Origin: Anabaena sp. PCC 7108
GTDB taxonomy: Bacteria > Cyanobacteriota > Cyanobacteriia > Cyanobacteriales > Nostocaceae
Reading direction: 5' to 3'
DNA length: 64,000 bases
Assembly: GCF_000332135.1 (NCBI RefSeq)
Contig: NZ_KB235896.1
Location: 990,054 to 1,054,053, forward strand
Shown: in pieces, positions 54,085 to 63,870 of the stretch
How positions within the stretch are numbered: position 1 is the first letter of the stretch
How the letters are laid out: each line of letters opens with the position of its first letter
Position numbers and translations under genes: made by a program
Notes under the pieces: model-generated
Database searches by the model: none
Told to the model about the DNA's origin: nothing
What the model saw: only the letters and a program-made list of their open reading frames with translations

Positions 54085-55434
54085 ATGACTCGTAACCTAT
54101 GGCCGAGTAAATTTTTGAGTCGATACAATTTTCTCTCCAACCCGATATTGCTAATTCCCCTACTGTTAAGCTTGGGCTTCATGGGATTTTTAGCAATACA
54201 TATAATTATCGACATCAATCAAGTGCATCGCTTGACAATTGCGGCAGGATCAAAACAAAGTGAAAGTTATATATTAAGTCAAGCGATCGCTCAAGTCATA
54301 GCTAAACATGAGCCAAAAATTCAAATTCAAGTCATAGAAACTAACGGTTCCGAAGATAATATTAAACTTCTAGAAGAAAACAAAGTACAACTAGCTACAG
54401 CACAAGCTGATATTCCCACCTTACCCTCAGCCCGACTCATTTGTAATTTGTTTTCAGACGCATTTCAGCTAATAGTCACAGAAAAATCTGGTATCCAGCA
54501 AGTTGCTGGACTCAAAGGTAAACGAATCGCCTTACCACCTCAAGGTGGTGGTCAGTATAATTCATTTTGGGAATTAGCAAAACATTACCGTTTAGTACCC
54601 AGTGAGTTTACACACACAGCAATGTCAGAACAAGAAGCAGATGTTCTCTTTCGCAACCAGCAAATAGATGCAATTTTTCGGGTTCGTCCCCCAGGGAATA
54701 AATCAATACAGAAACTGGTGCAGAATAGTAATGGTAGGTTAGTGGCTATTGATCAAGGTGCGGCTATGAAAATCACTCAGCCCGCCTTTGAACCAGCATT
54801 TATACCCAAAGGCGCTTATCAAGGAAATCCCCCCATTCCCGCGATAAATTTACCGACAGTAACTTTACAAAGAACTTTTTTAGCTTCTAAATCTGTTGAT
54901 GCTGGTATTATCCGACAAATAACCTCAATTTTGTATGATTATCGCCAAGAGTTGGCAAAATTGATGCCTTTAGCAGCAAATATTAGTCCTCCCAGCACAA
55001 TTAGTGGAACTGGTTTACCACTCCATATAGGCGCTGCTGCTTACTATGACCGAGAAAAACCTAACTTTATCCAGGAAAATGCTGATTATTTTGGCTTAAT
55101 TTTAACATTTATCCTGTTATTAGGGTCTTGGCTTTGGCAGCTGAAAGTGCGATTAGAGAAAATGCAAAAAAATCGGGGTGATGACTATAACCAAGATATT
55201 GTTAAATTGATCAGAACAATTGAAAGCTGTCAAAATATTAACCAGCTAGAAAAAATTCGGATTGAATTATTAGATGAATTTGAAAAAGTTGTGGAAGCTT
55301 TAGACAAAGACAGAATTACACCAGAAACATTTCAATCATTTACTTTTACATGGGAAGCGGCTATGTCAGCATTGCGCGATCGTAAACTGTGGTTAGCTAG
55401 ACAAACTCTAGCCCGTCAGCAATCTAAATCATAG
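54085..55434 (+). CDS. TAXI-family TRAP transporter solute-binding protein with membrane anchor
   Basis: 449 residues. An N-terminal helix (about 16-43) leads to a periplasmic-binding fold: LTIAAGSKQSESYILSQAIA, GLKGKRIALPPQGGGQYNSF and QQIDAIFRVRPPGN are TAXI motifs. A second helix (about 330-350, FGLILTFILLLGSWLWQLKV) and a cytoplasmic helical tail follow, so the protein is anchored rather than free. TAXI proteins bind organic acids. No TRAP membrane partner is in the window. It is 84 bp after the amidase gene. Confidence 0.83.
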   Translation: MTRNLWPSKFLSRYNFLSNPILLIPLLLSLGFMGFLAIHIIIDINQVHRLTIAAGSKQSESYILSQAIAQVIAKHEPKIQIQVIETNGSEDNIKLLEENKVQLATAQADIPTLPSARLICNLFSDAFQLIVTEKSGIQQVAGLKGKRIALPPQGGGQYNSFWELAKHYRLVPSEFTHTAMSEQEADVLFRNQQIDAIFRVRPPGNKSIQKLVQNSNGRLVAIDQGAAMKITQPAFEPAFIPKGAYQGNPPIPAINLPTVTLQRTFLASKSVDAGIIRQITSILYDYRQELAKLMPLAANISPPSTISGTGLPLHIGAAAYYDREKPNFIQENADYFGLILTFILLLGSWLWQLKVRLEKMQKNRGDDYNQDIVKLIRTIESCQNINQLEKIRIELLDEFEKVVEALDKDRITPETFQSFTFTWEAAMSALRDRKLWLARQTLARQQSKS

Positions 55435-55504
55435 TTTTGGACATCATTTACCTCCAATCTGCCGTATATCTGTTGTATTAAATAACTAAAAATAATACAC
55501 CTTA

Positions 55505-56005
55505 TTAATGCTTTTGATAATAAAAAATTGGCATAGTAAATAAACCCCAAGCCAAACCCGTAATCAAACCAAAAGGTGTAACAATATAATTATTAAAATC
55601 CCACAAACCGAAAACTTGCGCTGCTAACTCCAAAGGGTAAGCCATCATCAACACACTAGCAAAAGCCGCACCATTCCAACCATATTGACTTAACCAAAAA
55701 ACACCTTTTCCATTAGTTAAACCATACAAAATCCGAGTTATCAACAAACCCGTCACCGTACCATAACAGCGCATACAAACCGCCATAATAAAAGGTGGCG
55801 ATAACTCCAAACCCATAGTAGGTTGCGGACATACATGATTACCCATAAAGTAAATGATGTCCGCAATACCTGGAAGCAAAAACACACCAGACGCAGCCAA
55901 AAAAGGAGCAATAGGTGGACCAAAAACCATTCCAGCTAAGAGGAAATCAGCAAAAAAACTCACCCAATTAACCCGTAAATCCCTTGACAAAATAACCCTT
56001 TGCAT
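55505..56005 (-). CDS. DUF2085-family membrane protein
   Basis: 166 residues, four or more helices, with the family Cys/His motif HVCPQPTMGLELSPPFIMAVCMRCYGTVTG near residues 57-86 (given here only by its key residues Cys59, Cys77 and Cys80). The cysteines could bind metal. Function unknown. Monocistronic. Confidence 0.82.
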   Translation of the reverse strand: MQRVILSRDLRVNWVSFFADFLLAGMVFGPPIAPFLAASGVFLLPGIADIIYFMGNHVCPQPTMGLELSPPFIMAVCMRCYGTVTGLLITRILYGLTNGKGVFWLSQYGWNGAAFASVLMMAYPLELAAQVFGLWDFNNYIVTPFGLITGLAWGLFTMPIFYYQKH

Positions 56006-56030
56006 TTTTTTCCCTTGCGCGAAATATTTC

Positions 56031-56291
56031 TTAATCTATTTTATCTGGATTAATACCCATTTCTCGCAATCGTGCTGCTAATTGTGCTGCTTTAAGTTCT
56101 GCTTGTTCAGCCCTTAATTTTTGTAATTCGGCTTCTTCTTTACCAACTAATAATAAATTACCATCCAAATCCCACCAGCGCAGCCAAAGTTGTTCAGGAT
56201 TATTTAAATAACTTCCTTGCCATAATCCTAATTCTACACCTAAAGGGGGAATGGGATAATGTCCGCATTCATTAGGTTGCATCGGTTGCAT
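56031..56291 (-). pseudogene. C-terminal fragment of a Uma2-family (DUF820) protein
   Basis: The 86 residues contain GHYPIPPLGVELGLWQGSYL and WLRWWDLDGNLLLVGKEEAE plus an Ala/Glu-rich helix ending LREMGINPDKID, the usual tail of cyanobacterial Uma2 proteins. Those have about 220-240 residues with a PD-(D/E)XK nuclease core, which is missing here. Upstream lies a CAGGAT repeat (56318-56355), suggesting a deletion or insertion that removed the 5' part. Confidence 0.8.
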
Positions 56292-56317
56292 TTTTGTCTT
56301 ATTTTCTATTACTGTAT

Positions 56318-56355
56318 TTGTCAGAATCAGGATGTCCAGGATTGACAGGATGTTA
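56318..56355. repeat. CAGGAT-type dispersed repeat
   Basis: TGTCAGAATCAGGATGTCCA and the next 18 bases match the repeat at 42091-42130 in part. It marks the break upstream of the Uma2 fragment. Confidence 0.65.
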
Positions 56356-56420
56356 TTAGTAAATTTCTTTTTTCCTTGGCGTGAAATCAAATATTAAATT
56401 TTATCAGAACCTGAAAATTT

Positions 56421-56906
56421 TTAAATTTCTCCTGCTGTGATGAGAGCATAATTATAAATTTTAGGGCTGATTCTTGTACCTTTCATTATTAAATCATCCA
56501 AAATATTTTTGACGCTATCAATTAATCCTTGTTCTTTGGCTAAAATTATCACTCCCACTAAACCAATAATTGGTAAACCTCTACTAATAGCAACTTTTCT
56601 GCCAGCTTTTTCATCCATTAAAAGTTGATCGGCTTTTAGTTCTTCTGCCAAAATAATCGCAGAACATTCTCCTAAATCTAAATCTGTTTCTAATTGCAAA
56701 TTTTTAATTAGTTCGTGATTATTTATAGAACGAACTTCCAGCCATGATACTGATTTTACAGCTAAAACAGCAGGATGATTTCCTGTAGTTAATTCTTCAT
56801 AGACTTGTTGAGGAATTATGACTCTACCAAAAACAGCGTGAAGTAAATCTAATTTACCTATTTTAGCAAGTTCACTTAATGGGGTTGTATCGGAAACAAT
56901 AATCAT
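56421..56906 (-). CDS. DUF3368 PIN-like toxin
   Basis: 161 residues. PIN-fold acids: Asp in IVSDTTPLSELAKIG, Glu in QQVYEELTTG, Glu/Asp in DLGECSAIILAEEL and LLMDEKAGR, ending IGLVGVIILAKEQGLI. These are DUF3368 hallmarks. Its start overlaps the upstream UPF0175 gene by 4 bp, a known toxin-antitoxin pairing. Confidence 0.87.
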   Translation of the reverse strand: MIIVSDTTPLSELAKIGKLDLLHAVFGRVIIPQQVYEELTTGNHPAVLAVKSVSWLEVRSINNHELIKNLQLETDLDLGECSAIILAEELKADQLLMDEKAGRKVAISRGLPIIGLVGVIILAKEQGLIDSVKNILDDLIMKGTRISPKIYNYALITAGEI

Positions 56907-57181
56907 AAATTATTTGCTTTTAACCCCATTCTCGCTTGATTGATTTCTGACTGAAATTCCTCTAAACTCATACTATCGTCAAACAGAGATATATCATATT
57001 TAGACATTAACTCAATCACATCTAATCGAGCAATTCCTAATAATTGACTAGCTTTACCACTGCTAATTTCTCCGTGTTTAAGTAGCGTCATTATATAAGC
57101 TTCTTTGGCTTTATTTTCTGCTTCTTTTCTGATAGTGTCTGTGACGCTATGGATGGGAATGGTAAACTCTATTTTAGTCAT
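56903..57181 (-). CDS. UPF0175-family antitoxin
   Basis: 92 residues. The helix-turn-helix segment AYIMTLLKHGEISSGKASQL and LGIARLDVIELMSKYDISLF is the UPF0175 signature. The acidic C-terminus should bind the DUF3368 toxin encoded downstream with a 4-bp overlap. Confidence 0.87.
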   Translation of the reverse strand: MTKIEFTIPIHSVTDTIRKEAENKAKEAYIMTLLKHGEISSGKASQLLGIARLDVIELMSKYDISLFDDSMSLEEFQSEINQARMGLKANNL

Positions 57182-57429
57182 AAAATCACATTTGTTTATT
57201 TTGGTGATACTTATATTATAACTCTCTGCGTTCTCTGCGCCTCTGTGTAGCGCGGCGCATGGTTTGGTTACTCAAAGTCACATGATTTAGTTAGCCAATC
57301 CATCTGTCGCGTTTGTCAAACCATATGACGCTGCCCATCCCTAAATCGCATTTAAAACCTGACTGTAAAATTTCAGCCTTGCACATTCCTTCTTAAGCAG
57401 CTAATCCATGATTAGTATTCACAATCATC

Positions 57430-58011
57430 ATGGAAATAGCTCACGTAGAATTTGACTGTATAGAATTTCAGGATATAGCTGGAGAATACCGCCTCATTCA
57501 CGGCTGTTCGCTAAAAAATCGTGATGAACTGCGATCGCGTCTTTCTCTGCTACAAAAATTTTTAAACAACTCACCTGAACAAGAGACGGTGCGATCGCTT
57601 TATGACCAGAATAAATATTTTCAACATCTGTGCCACCAATGCCTGGCACTTTCTGGCATCTCATTGGAATGGATAGATTTTGGCATGATGCTCCAAATGC
57701 TTTTCCCGTATAAAACTGGGGAAAAATACAGGCAGGGAATTTTAGTCGAGCTAAACTTTTCTGCTCAAAGTGATGTCAAAAGCCAAAAAGGTGCGAATTA
57801 TGAAGAAATCTTAGCAGCACTATGGAGTCATACAGGGGATTTGCAAAAGGCTTTAGAATTTGCCGGCACACTTCCTGCTGATCAGCTTTTAAACATCATG
57901 CAAGCTAGAGCTAAACAGATGCAAGATGCTGATCCACAGAAACGAGAAAAAGCTCAACAGCGTGAATGGCAACAGAAGGCTAGAGAAGATTTAACCAGAG
58001 GTCAGCAATGA
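57430..58011 (+). CDS. Tail-module protein upstream of the tape measure (possible assembly chaperone)
   Basis: 193 residues. The N-terminal ~100 residues are globular (LRSRLSLLQKFLNNSPEQE), then ANYEEILAALWSHTGDLQKA and a charged coiled tail (KQMQDADPQKREKAQQREWQ). Position directly before the tape-measure gene with an ATGA overlap is where phage tail-assembly chaperones lie. No family match from sequence alone; a G/GT-type frameshift is not evident. It is the first gene of the operon. Confidence 0.6.
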   Translation: MEIAHVEFDCIEFQDIAGEYRLIHGCSLKNRDELRSRLSLLQKFLNNSPEQETVRSLYDQNKYFQHLCHQCLALSGISLEWIDFGMMLQMLFPYKTGEKYRQGILVELNFSAQSDVKSQKGANYEEILAALWSHTGDLQKALEFAGTLPADQLLNIMQARAKQMQDADPQKREKAQQREWQQKAREDLTRGQQ

Positions 58012-61000
58012 AAGTTTCCATAGTTTTTCAATCATCTGGTGCTGACCGGACTGTTGGTGAAACCAGACAAATTCAGCAGGCGTTAAATGGACTTGGATCG
58101 GCATCTACTAACATCACACAGCAAAATCAAAAAGCGGGTCTTAGCGTAGCCGATTTAGCTTTTAAATTTAATAACGTTGTCCAAGCAGTTCAAACCCTAG
58201 CAGCCACAGCAAAACCAGCTTATGACCTGCTAATAGGGCAAAATGAACAACTAAATCAACAACTTTTGGCAGCTAGAGCCAACCTTGTAGCTACTAACAA
58301 AGTACTATCTGATGGAGTAGAAATCAAAGACCCCACACAAGCGATTGAGGCATTAAACGAACCTATTAAGCAAGCGGTACAACAAATTCGGGAAAATAGT
58401 TTAGATATAGTTGGTGTAACTAGTAATCAACTTATAGACACCTTTCAAATTCTTACCTCACAAGCAGCTAGTTTAACCAACCAAAGTAAAGAATTGCCAG
58501 ATGCCATAGGTGCAGCTACAAACTTAACCACAGATTTTGCCGCCGCGCTGGGAACCATAGGACTACCTCTAAATCAAGCTAGGCAGGAAATCACTTCTAT
58601 ATTAACTGGTACAATTGATACAAATTCTGTTTTAGCAAAAAACCTTGGAATTACTAACCAACAAGTTCAAAGTTGGAAAGCACAAGGTATTTTGGTTGAC
58701 GAACTCAGAAATCGACTGAACCCGTTTGTCGAAGGAAATAAATTAGCAGCTAGAAGCATTTCTGGAATTACCAGTAATATCCAAGAAGTATTGGAAATCA
58801 CCGCACAAGCCGCAGGTGAACCATTATTGGAGCCACTAGTAAACACGCTGGAGGAGTTGTATCTCTTCCTAAAAGATAACCAGGAAGAATTACAAAATTT
58901 CAGCCAAGATGCAATTCTCAAATTTTTGAGTTTAGCTCAAGCTGTTGGCGATGCGGCCATGCGTATTGGTGATGTTCTGTTACCAACTATTCAAGATTTA
59001 CGCCCATCTGCTGAAATTTTCGCAGACACATTTATAACAGGGCTAAAAGTGTCTGCTGATGTTGTGGCTAATTTAGTTGAAGCGTTGCAGCCGTTGATTC
59101 AAGGATTAGTCAATTTAACTAACATCGCTACCGAAGGGTTCGAGCAAGCACAAAACAATCTTGCTGAATTAGCTGGTACAGCCCAACTTAGTCAGGAAGC
59201 CATACAAAGTTACGCTGGTGTAACCGAGACTTTACTTGGACAAGCCACAAAATCAATCAAGGAACAAAAAACTGCTCTTGATCTACGTAACCAGTCTGAT
59301 AAAGACAAGATACAACTCACTAAGGAGCAGGTAGCATCTGAAACCAAAGCAAGGCAATCAGCACAACAAGTTATTACTGATTTAAAAAATCAACGGAAAG
59401 AACTAGTACAACTCAGTGTAGTTGGGACAGAAAACAAAATTGCCCTTAAAGGGCAAATTGCAGTTATAGATGCTTACTTGACTAGCTTGGAAAGACAAAA
59501 TGGACAGTTCAAAACTTCCATAGCCAACATCCAAGTTCAAGCAAAATCTTTAGACACTCTTGGTAATACATACAAACAATTGCAGGATAAAGCCGAAAAC
59601 GCACGGAGGGTTTTATCTGAAGGTGCTGGGGGTGATTCCAATCGTGCTAATCAATCAGCCAAAGAACTGATTTCCTTGACTGAGCAACGACGACAGTTGG
59701 GTCAAATCACTGCACAACAAGCCGTCAAGGAATTAGAAGCCGTTCGTGCAAACACCAAAATCTCATTTGAACAACAAGTAGCTGCGGCTGAAGCAATTAC
59801 CAAAGTTCAACAAAATCAGGGTGAGAGACGGCTTGCTGATATCAGAGCCAAACAGCAGCAAACTCAAAATTTGATTGATCAAGGAATAGTATCTCAGTCT
59901 GAAGGTGAACGTCGTTTAACGTCTCTGAAGCAACAGGAGTTAGAGATAAGGTTAAAAAATACCCAGCAAGCCCTGGCTAGGGAAAGGAAAGAAGGCAGAG
60001 GTAGTGGTGATACGGCTAAACAACTCACCGATCAGGAAAAACAATTACAGGTAGAAATTGTTAAAACTCGCACCGATGGACTGCGAAAATTACAAGGGGT
60101 TTATATCAAAGACTTAGAAACATCTTTGTCTAAAGCCTCTGACGCTGTTAAGGCTGCGGAAACAAGTAGGTTAACCCAAATTCAACAATTACTCAACCAA
60201 GGCGTTATCAGCCAAAAACAGGCTGAGGAATTACGTCTTAATGCCAAACGCCAAAGTATTGCTGAAGACTTGAAAATTGAGCAGGAACGACTAGCCAAAC
60301 TACTGGCTTTGCCTAAAACAGCCAACCCAGAGGATGAGGAAAGCAGGCAAGGGAAAATTCGTGCCAGTCGTCAACGTACCGCTGACCTGCAACTTCAGCT
60401 ACTCCAGAATGAGTATGATAAGCAACAGCAAATTAGGGCTGCGGCTATTAAAGCCATTGAGGAAAGAGCAGGCGCTCAATTCAGAGCGAGTGCCAGCATT
60501 AATTCCGACTTAGAAAAAGAAAAAGCCGCTTATGACGCTATCAACCAAGCGATAGATGCTAGTAAGCAATTGCTGGAATCTCGTGCTGCTGTTCAAAAAT
60601 CTTTATCAAACCTTCAGCAGACACAAACTGAAGGAGAAATACAAATTCTCCAGCAAGCACTGGCACTGCGTAAGGAAATTGATAAAAGTGAAAGTCCCGA
60701 AGCCAAAGCGATTTTGCAAACTGCACTGAACAAATTAGTGGTAGATGGAGCTATCACCGAATTATCCTTAGTTCAACAAAGGCAGGCTATTGAAAATCAA
60801 CTTGCTCAACAAAAGCGAGAAGCAGCTTTGGCTGAAATAAAACGCCAACAGCAATCATTAGCGCTAGAACTTCAGAAGAATCAAATTATCGCTGGTAGAG
60901 CCTTACTAGAAGCTAAAATAGCCGAAAATAAGGCGAAACAGGATTTAAATGCAGCCGAGTCGAAATTAGCTACTGCAAAGGAAAATCCCCAAGATACGGA

Positions 61001-61685
61001 AGCAATTAAAAATGCTCAACAATCCGTTGATTTAGCAAAGCAGGCAATTGATCTAACAAAGCAAAACGTCGAAAATGCTCAAAAACAAGTTGCCCTTCAA
61101 CCAGAACTTGCTGAAAATGAGAAAAAGCGACTAGCGGCTGATCAAGAAGCTATCCGTTCACAGTTGGATGTAGCGGATAAGACAAGACTAGCATCTCAAT
61201 CAATGGAACTTGCTGGTTTAGAAGCAGCTAAATTTGCTGAAGCCATGAAGGCAGCACAGGAAGCCGCAGCGGCTGCTGAAAAAGCTGCTAAAGAAGCAGA
61301 ATCGGCTGTGCCACCTGCAACCCCGACATCACGATTTACTGGCGGACCAATGACAGCGGGACAACCATATTTAGTGGGTGATGGACCAGGTGGTGAGTTT
61401 ATCCCTGGAGTTTCCGAAGTTGTAGTTCCAGGAACCAGCAGCTATGTAGTTTCAGCCCGAAAAGTTGCTGAGTTGATGAACCCAGTTACTATCAGAGCCG
61501 CATCACCAGCACCTTCAAATTCTGGCAACTTTAACCAATTAACACGAGAAATACAGGGATTACGAGATGATTTACGACAAAGAAAGCCCATAAGTCAAAA
61601 TCAATTTAACTTTTATAGGGAAGATAATGAAATAGATCAAGTTTCACAAGCAATGGACTTAATTCGTACCTCAATGCCACTATGA
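58008..61685 (+). CDS. Phage tail tape-measure protein
   Basis: 1225 residues. N-terminal phage-tail segment (VADLAFKFNNVVQAVQTLAA; DAIGAATNLTTDFAAALGTI), a hydrophobic-poor middle, then long Gln/Glu/Ala coiled-coil repeats (about 400-1120), and the C-terminal GGPMTAGQPYLVGDGPGGEF motif near 1140 that is typical of tape measures. Length of the tape sets tail length. It overlaps both neighbours by 4 bp (ATGA). Internal near-repeats (LIDQGIVSQSEGERRLTSLK; LLNQGVISQKQAEELRLNAK) show duplicated coil units. Confidence 0.9.
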   Translation: MKVSIVFQSSGADRTVGETRQIQQALNGLGSASTNITQQNQKAGLSVADLAFKFNNVVQAVQTLAATAKPAYDLLIGQNEQLNQQLLAARANLVATNKVLSDGVEIKDPTQAIEALNEPIKQAVQQIRENSLDIVGVTSNQLIDTFQILTSQAASLTNQSKELPDAIGAATNLTTDFAAALGTIGLPLNQARQEITSILTGTIDTNSVLAKNLGITNQQVQSWKAQGILVDELRNRLNPFVEGNKLAARSISGITSNIQEVLEITAQAAGEPLLEPLVNTLEELYLFLKDNQEELQNFSQDAILKFLSLAQAVGDAAMRIGDVLLPTIQDLRPSAEIFADTFITGLKVSADVVANLVEALQPLIQGLVNLTNIATEGFEQAQNNLAELAGTAQLSQEAIQSYAGVTETLLGQATKSIKEQKTALDLRNQSDKDKIQLTKEQVASETKARQSAQQVITDLKNQRKELVQLSVVGTENKIALKGQIAVIDAYLTSLERQNGQFKTSIANIQVQAKSLDTLGNTYKQLQDKAENARRVLSEGAGGDSNRANQSAKELISLTEQRRQLGQITAQQAVKELEAVRANTKISFEQQVAAAEAITKVQQNQGERRLADIRAKQQQTQNLIDQGIVSQSEGERRLTSLKQQELEIRLKNTQQALARERKEGRGSGDTAKQLTDQEKQLQVEIVKTRTDGLRKLQGVYIKDLETSLSKASDAVKAAETSRLTQIQQLLNQGVISQKQAEELRLNAKRQSIAEDLKIEQERLAKLLALPKTANPEDEESRQGKIRASRQRTADLQLQLLQNEYDKQQQIRAAAIKAIEERAGAQFRASASINSDLEKEKAAYDAINQAIDASKQLLESRAAVQKSLSNLQQTQTEGEIQILQQALALRKEIDKSESPEAKAILQTALNKLVVDGAITELSLVQQRQAIENQLAQQKREAALAEIKRQQQSLALELQKNQIIAGRALLEAKIAENKAKQDLNAAESKLATAKENPQDTEAIKNAQQSVDLAKQAIDLTKQNVENAQKQVALQPELAENEKKRLAADQEAIRSQLDVADKTRLASQSMELAGLEAAKFAEAMKAAQEAAAAAEKAAKEAESAVPPATPTSRFTGGPMTAGQPYLVGDGPGGEFIPGVSEVVVPGTSSYVVSARKVAELMNPVTIRAASPAPSNSGNFNQLTREIQGLRDDLRQRKPISQNQFNFYREDNEIDQVSQAMDLIRTSMPL

Positions 61686-63838
61686 CCCCATTAAATTTTG
61701 CTGTTCCCAATTGGCAACTAACCATAGGAGATTGGGATATCACCCATCTTGTTAGCCAATTTACTTTGCAAAGACCTCGTGTCGAAATCTCTACACCGTA
61801 TTCATGGCAAGGGTCTTTCGTGCTTGATGAATCCCTAAATCCTGAACTATTGGCTGAATCACTAGATGATCTAGTGAACCCACAAAGATGGGCAATTGGA
61901 ATGCACCCAATCAGAGTCAGTATTGATGGCAGATTAATTACAACCTGCCGTATAAAAAGATATTTTTACGACGAGGATAGATACACTGGTCAAGCTGAGA
62001 TAACCGACCAACTAGGATTACGAGATTTTGAATCCCCACCAAAGGATTTTGAAGGATTAGGTTTCCAAGTCACTGGATCTGTTTCTTGCCAGGACGTTGT
62101 AATTAAACTTCTCCAACTCGCGGGATTATTCCCTATCATTAGCATTCCAGGATATTTTGAGGTTCCGCCAAATAAATTCAATGAATCCTATATTTCTTTA
62201 GCCCAAAGGATATGCGGAGAACGCGGGTATTGGCTGTACTGCGATCCTCTTGAAATAGTAAGAACAACTGCTTATACGCAGAAACCAGTTTTATTTCAAC
62301 GTTCCCGCTCTCAAGTAGAGATTTTTGAGAGGCAACCTGGGTTAGAGATTCCAGCCGAAATCTTTAGAGTTATTGGCAATTGTGAAAAAATAGCCATATG
62401 TGGCTCTAAAGACCCAGTAGTAAACGAAGAATTTGAAACTGATTTTAATGGAGATAAAGTTTTAGTAAGACGTGAAACTATTTATCCTTTCGTTAATGGA
62501 AGCAGGAAAATACAATTACAAGAGGCGCTATCTTCTATATTTCCAGATACCTACCCTAATAATTCGCTACTAAAAACATCAGAAATAACCATTGAATCGA
62601 ATTTTTACGATCTAAAAGGAAGATTGACTAAAAATGAAAAACGAATAAGTAGATTACTGGGAATAGCATTACCAGATGATTTTCCTGGCAATTTATCCAT
62701 GATCAACGATGCACAAATAATTAGAGAGGAATATTCAAACAACCTACCAGGTTCGATCATCCAGGGTGCTGATGATGGAATCTTACGAAGTAAGATTACA
62801 ACCAATTCGGTTCTTTTTGCTGTAGATAAAAATACAGGCACACCCTATAACTCCTTAGTGCCAATATACTTGGATGGCTATGAGTTGGCTGTAAAGGAAA
62901 AAACTGTTGAATCTTGGAATGGTGCTACATCAAATACAATTAATGCACCAAAATGTAGGCGATATGAATACAAACGATTAACTTACAAAAGAAATCAAGT
63001 AACTGTCAACGTTTCAACAACAGGAGGAATTAGCGGAAATACATCATTTAGCTATCAAGCTTTAGGTGAACTACTGCTAAAATCAACGGACAGAAAAACT
63101 GGACAAACTCCTCCAGAATGGCCGACAAAAGAGCCAGATAACCCAGTTGATACTATAAATGTCACAGGAGAAGTTAAAATTTATGCTTCCGCATTTAATC
63201 CTTATTATGAAAAAGAATTCCAGACATCTTGTAATACATTAACAAGTGATCCTGAATGTCAGTCGCTGGCTAATTTAATCGGTAGATTGCAACATCAGCG
63301 GTATCGATCTAGATTAATTACAATGCCTCCAGTAATTGAAGAATGGCTGGAAAACCCAATTCCATTTAGTACAATTAATATCCATAATGGGGCATTCATC
63401 ATGGATTCTTCAGCGATTGTATTGCAAGAAAACCGGATGGTATTTAGCTTTATTGGCAATTACTTAGGTAGTATTCCCACTATTGGAGAAATAATACCAA
63501 TATCTCCAGATACACCGATATCTCCTATTCAACAAATTCAATCACTTAAATCAAACTATGATTATTTAATTTCTGTAAATCAAGAAAATTATTTCGCCGC
63601 AAAAACAACAGAAATATTTTCTAATTACGCTTATTTAATGAATCCATTAGAAATCAATAACATCTTTATATATGCAACCGATATTTCCTCTATTAATATA
63701 CCCATAGAACCTGAGACAGAAACACAAATTAACAATGACCTTGTATATGAAATTAATATTTCAGTTAATAACAGAAAAACAATAACAAATAACTACACTT
63801 ATTATATATATGATTACGATATATTTGCCTATCAATAG
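61682..63838 (+). CDS. Tail hub/baseplate-like protein
   Basis: 718 residues. N-terminal beta-rich domain (WQLTIGDWDITHLVSQFTLQ; HPIRVSIDGRLITTCRIKRY), a linker with DVVIKLLQLAGLFP and the segment FNESYISLAQRICGERGYWL near 170 that resembles gpD/gp27-type hub proteins. The second half is Asn/Thr-rich beta sequence with no known motif. Gene order after a tape measure fits a distal-tail or hub role. Assignment is by order and general look. Confidence 0.6.
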   Translation: MTPLNFAVPNWQLTIGDWDITHLVSQFTLQRPRVEISTPYSWQGSFVLDESLNPELLAESLDDLVNPQRWAIGMHPIRVSIDGRLITTCRIKRYFYDEDRYTGQAEITDQLGLRDFESPPKDFEGLGFQVTGSVSCQDVVIKLLQLAGLFPIISIPGYFEVPPNKFNESYISLAQRICGERGYWLYCDPLEIVRTTAYTQKPVLFQRSRSQVEIFERQPGLEIPAEIFRVIGNCEKIAICGSKDPVVNEEFETDFNGDKVLVRRETIYPFVNGSRKIQLQEALSSIFPDTYPNNSLLKTSEITIESNFYDLKGRLTKNEKRISRLLGIALPDDFPGNLSMINDAQIIREEYSNNLPGSIIQGADDGILRSKITTNSVLFAVDKNTGTPYNSLVPIYLDGYELAVKEKTVESWNGATSNTINAPKCRRYEYKRLTYKRNQVTVNVSTTGGISGNTSFSYQALGELLLKSTDRKTGQTPPEWPTKEPDNPVDTINVTGEVKIYASAFNPYYEKEFQTSCNTLTSDPECQSLANLIGRLQHQRYRSRLITMPPVIEEWLENPIPFSTINIHNGAFIMDSSAIVLQENRMVFSFIGNYLGSIPTIGEIIPISPDTPISPIQQIQSLKSNYDYLISVNQENYFAAKTTEIFSNYAYLMNPLEINNIFIYATDISSINIPIEPETETQINNDLVYEINISVNNRKTITNNYTYYIYDYDIFAYQ

Positions 63839-63870
63839 GTTAAAATAAAAGAAGATACTTAAGGCTATTT

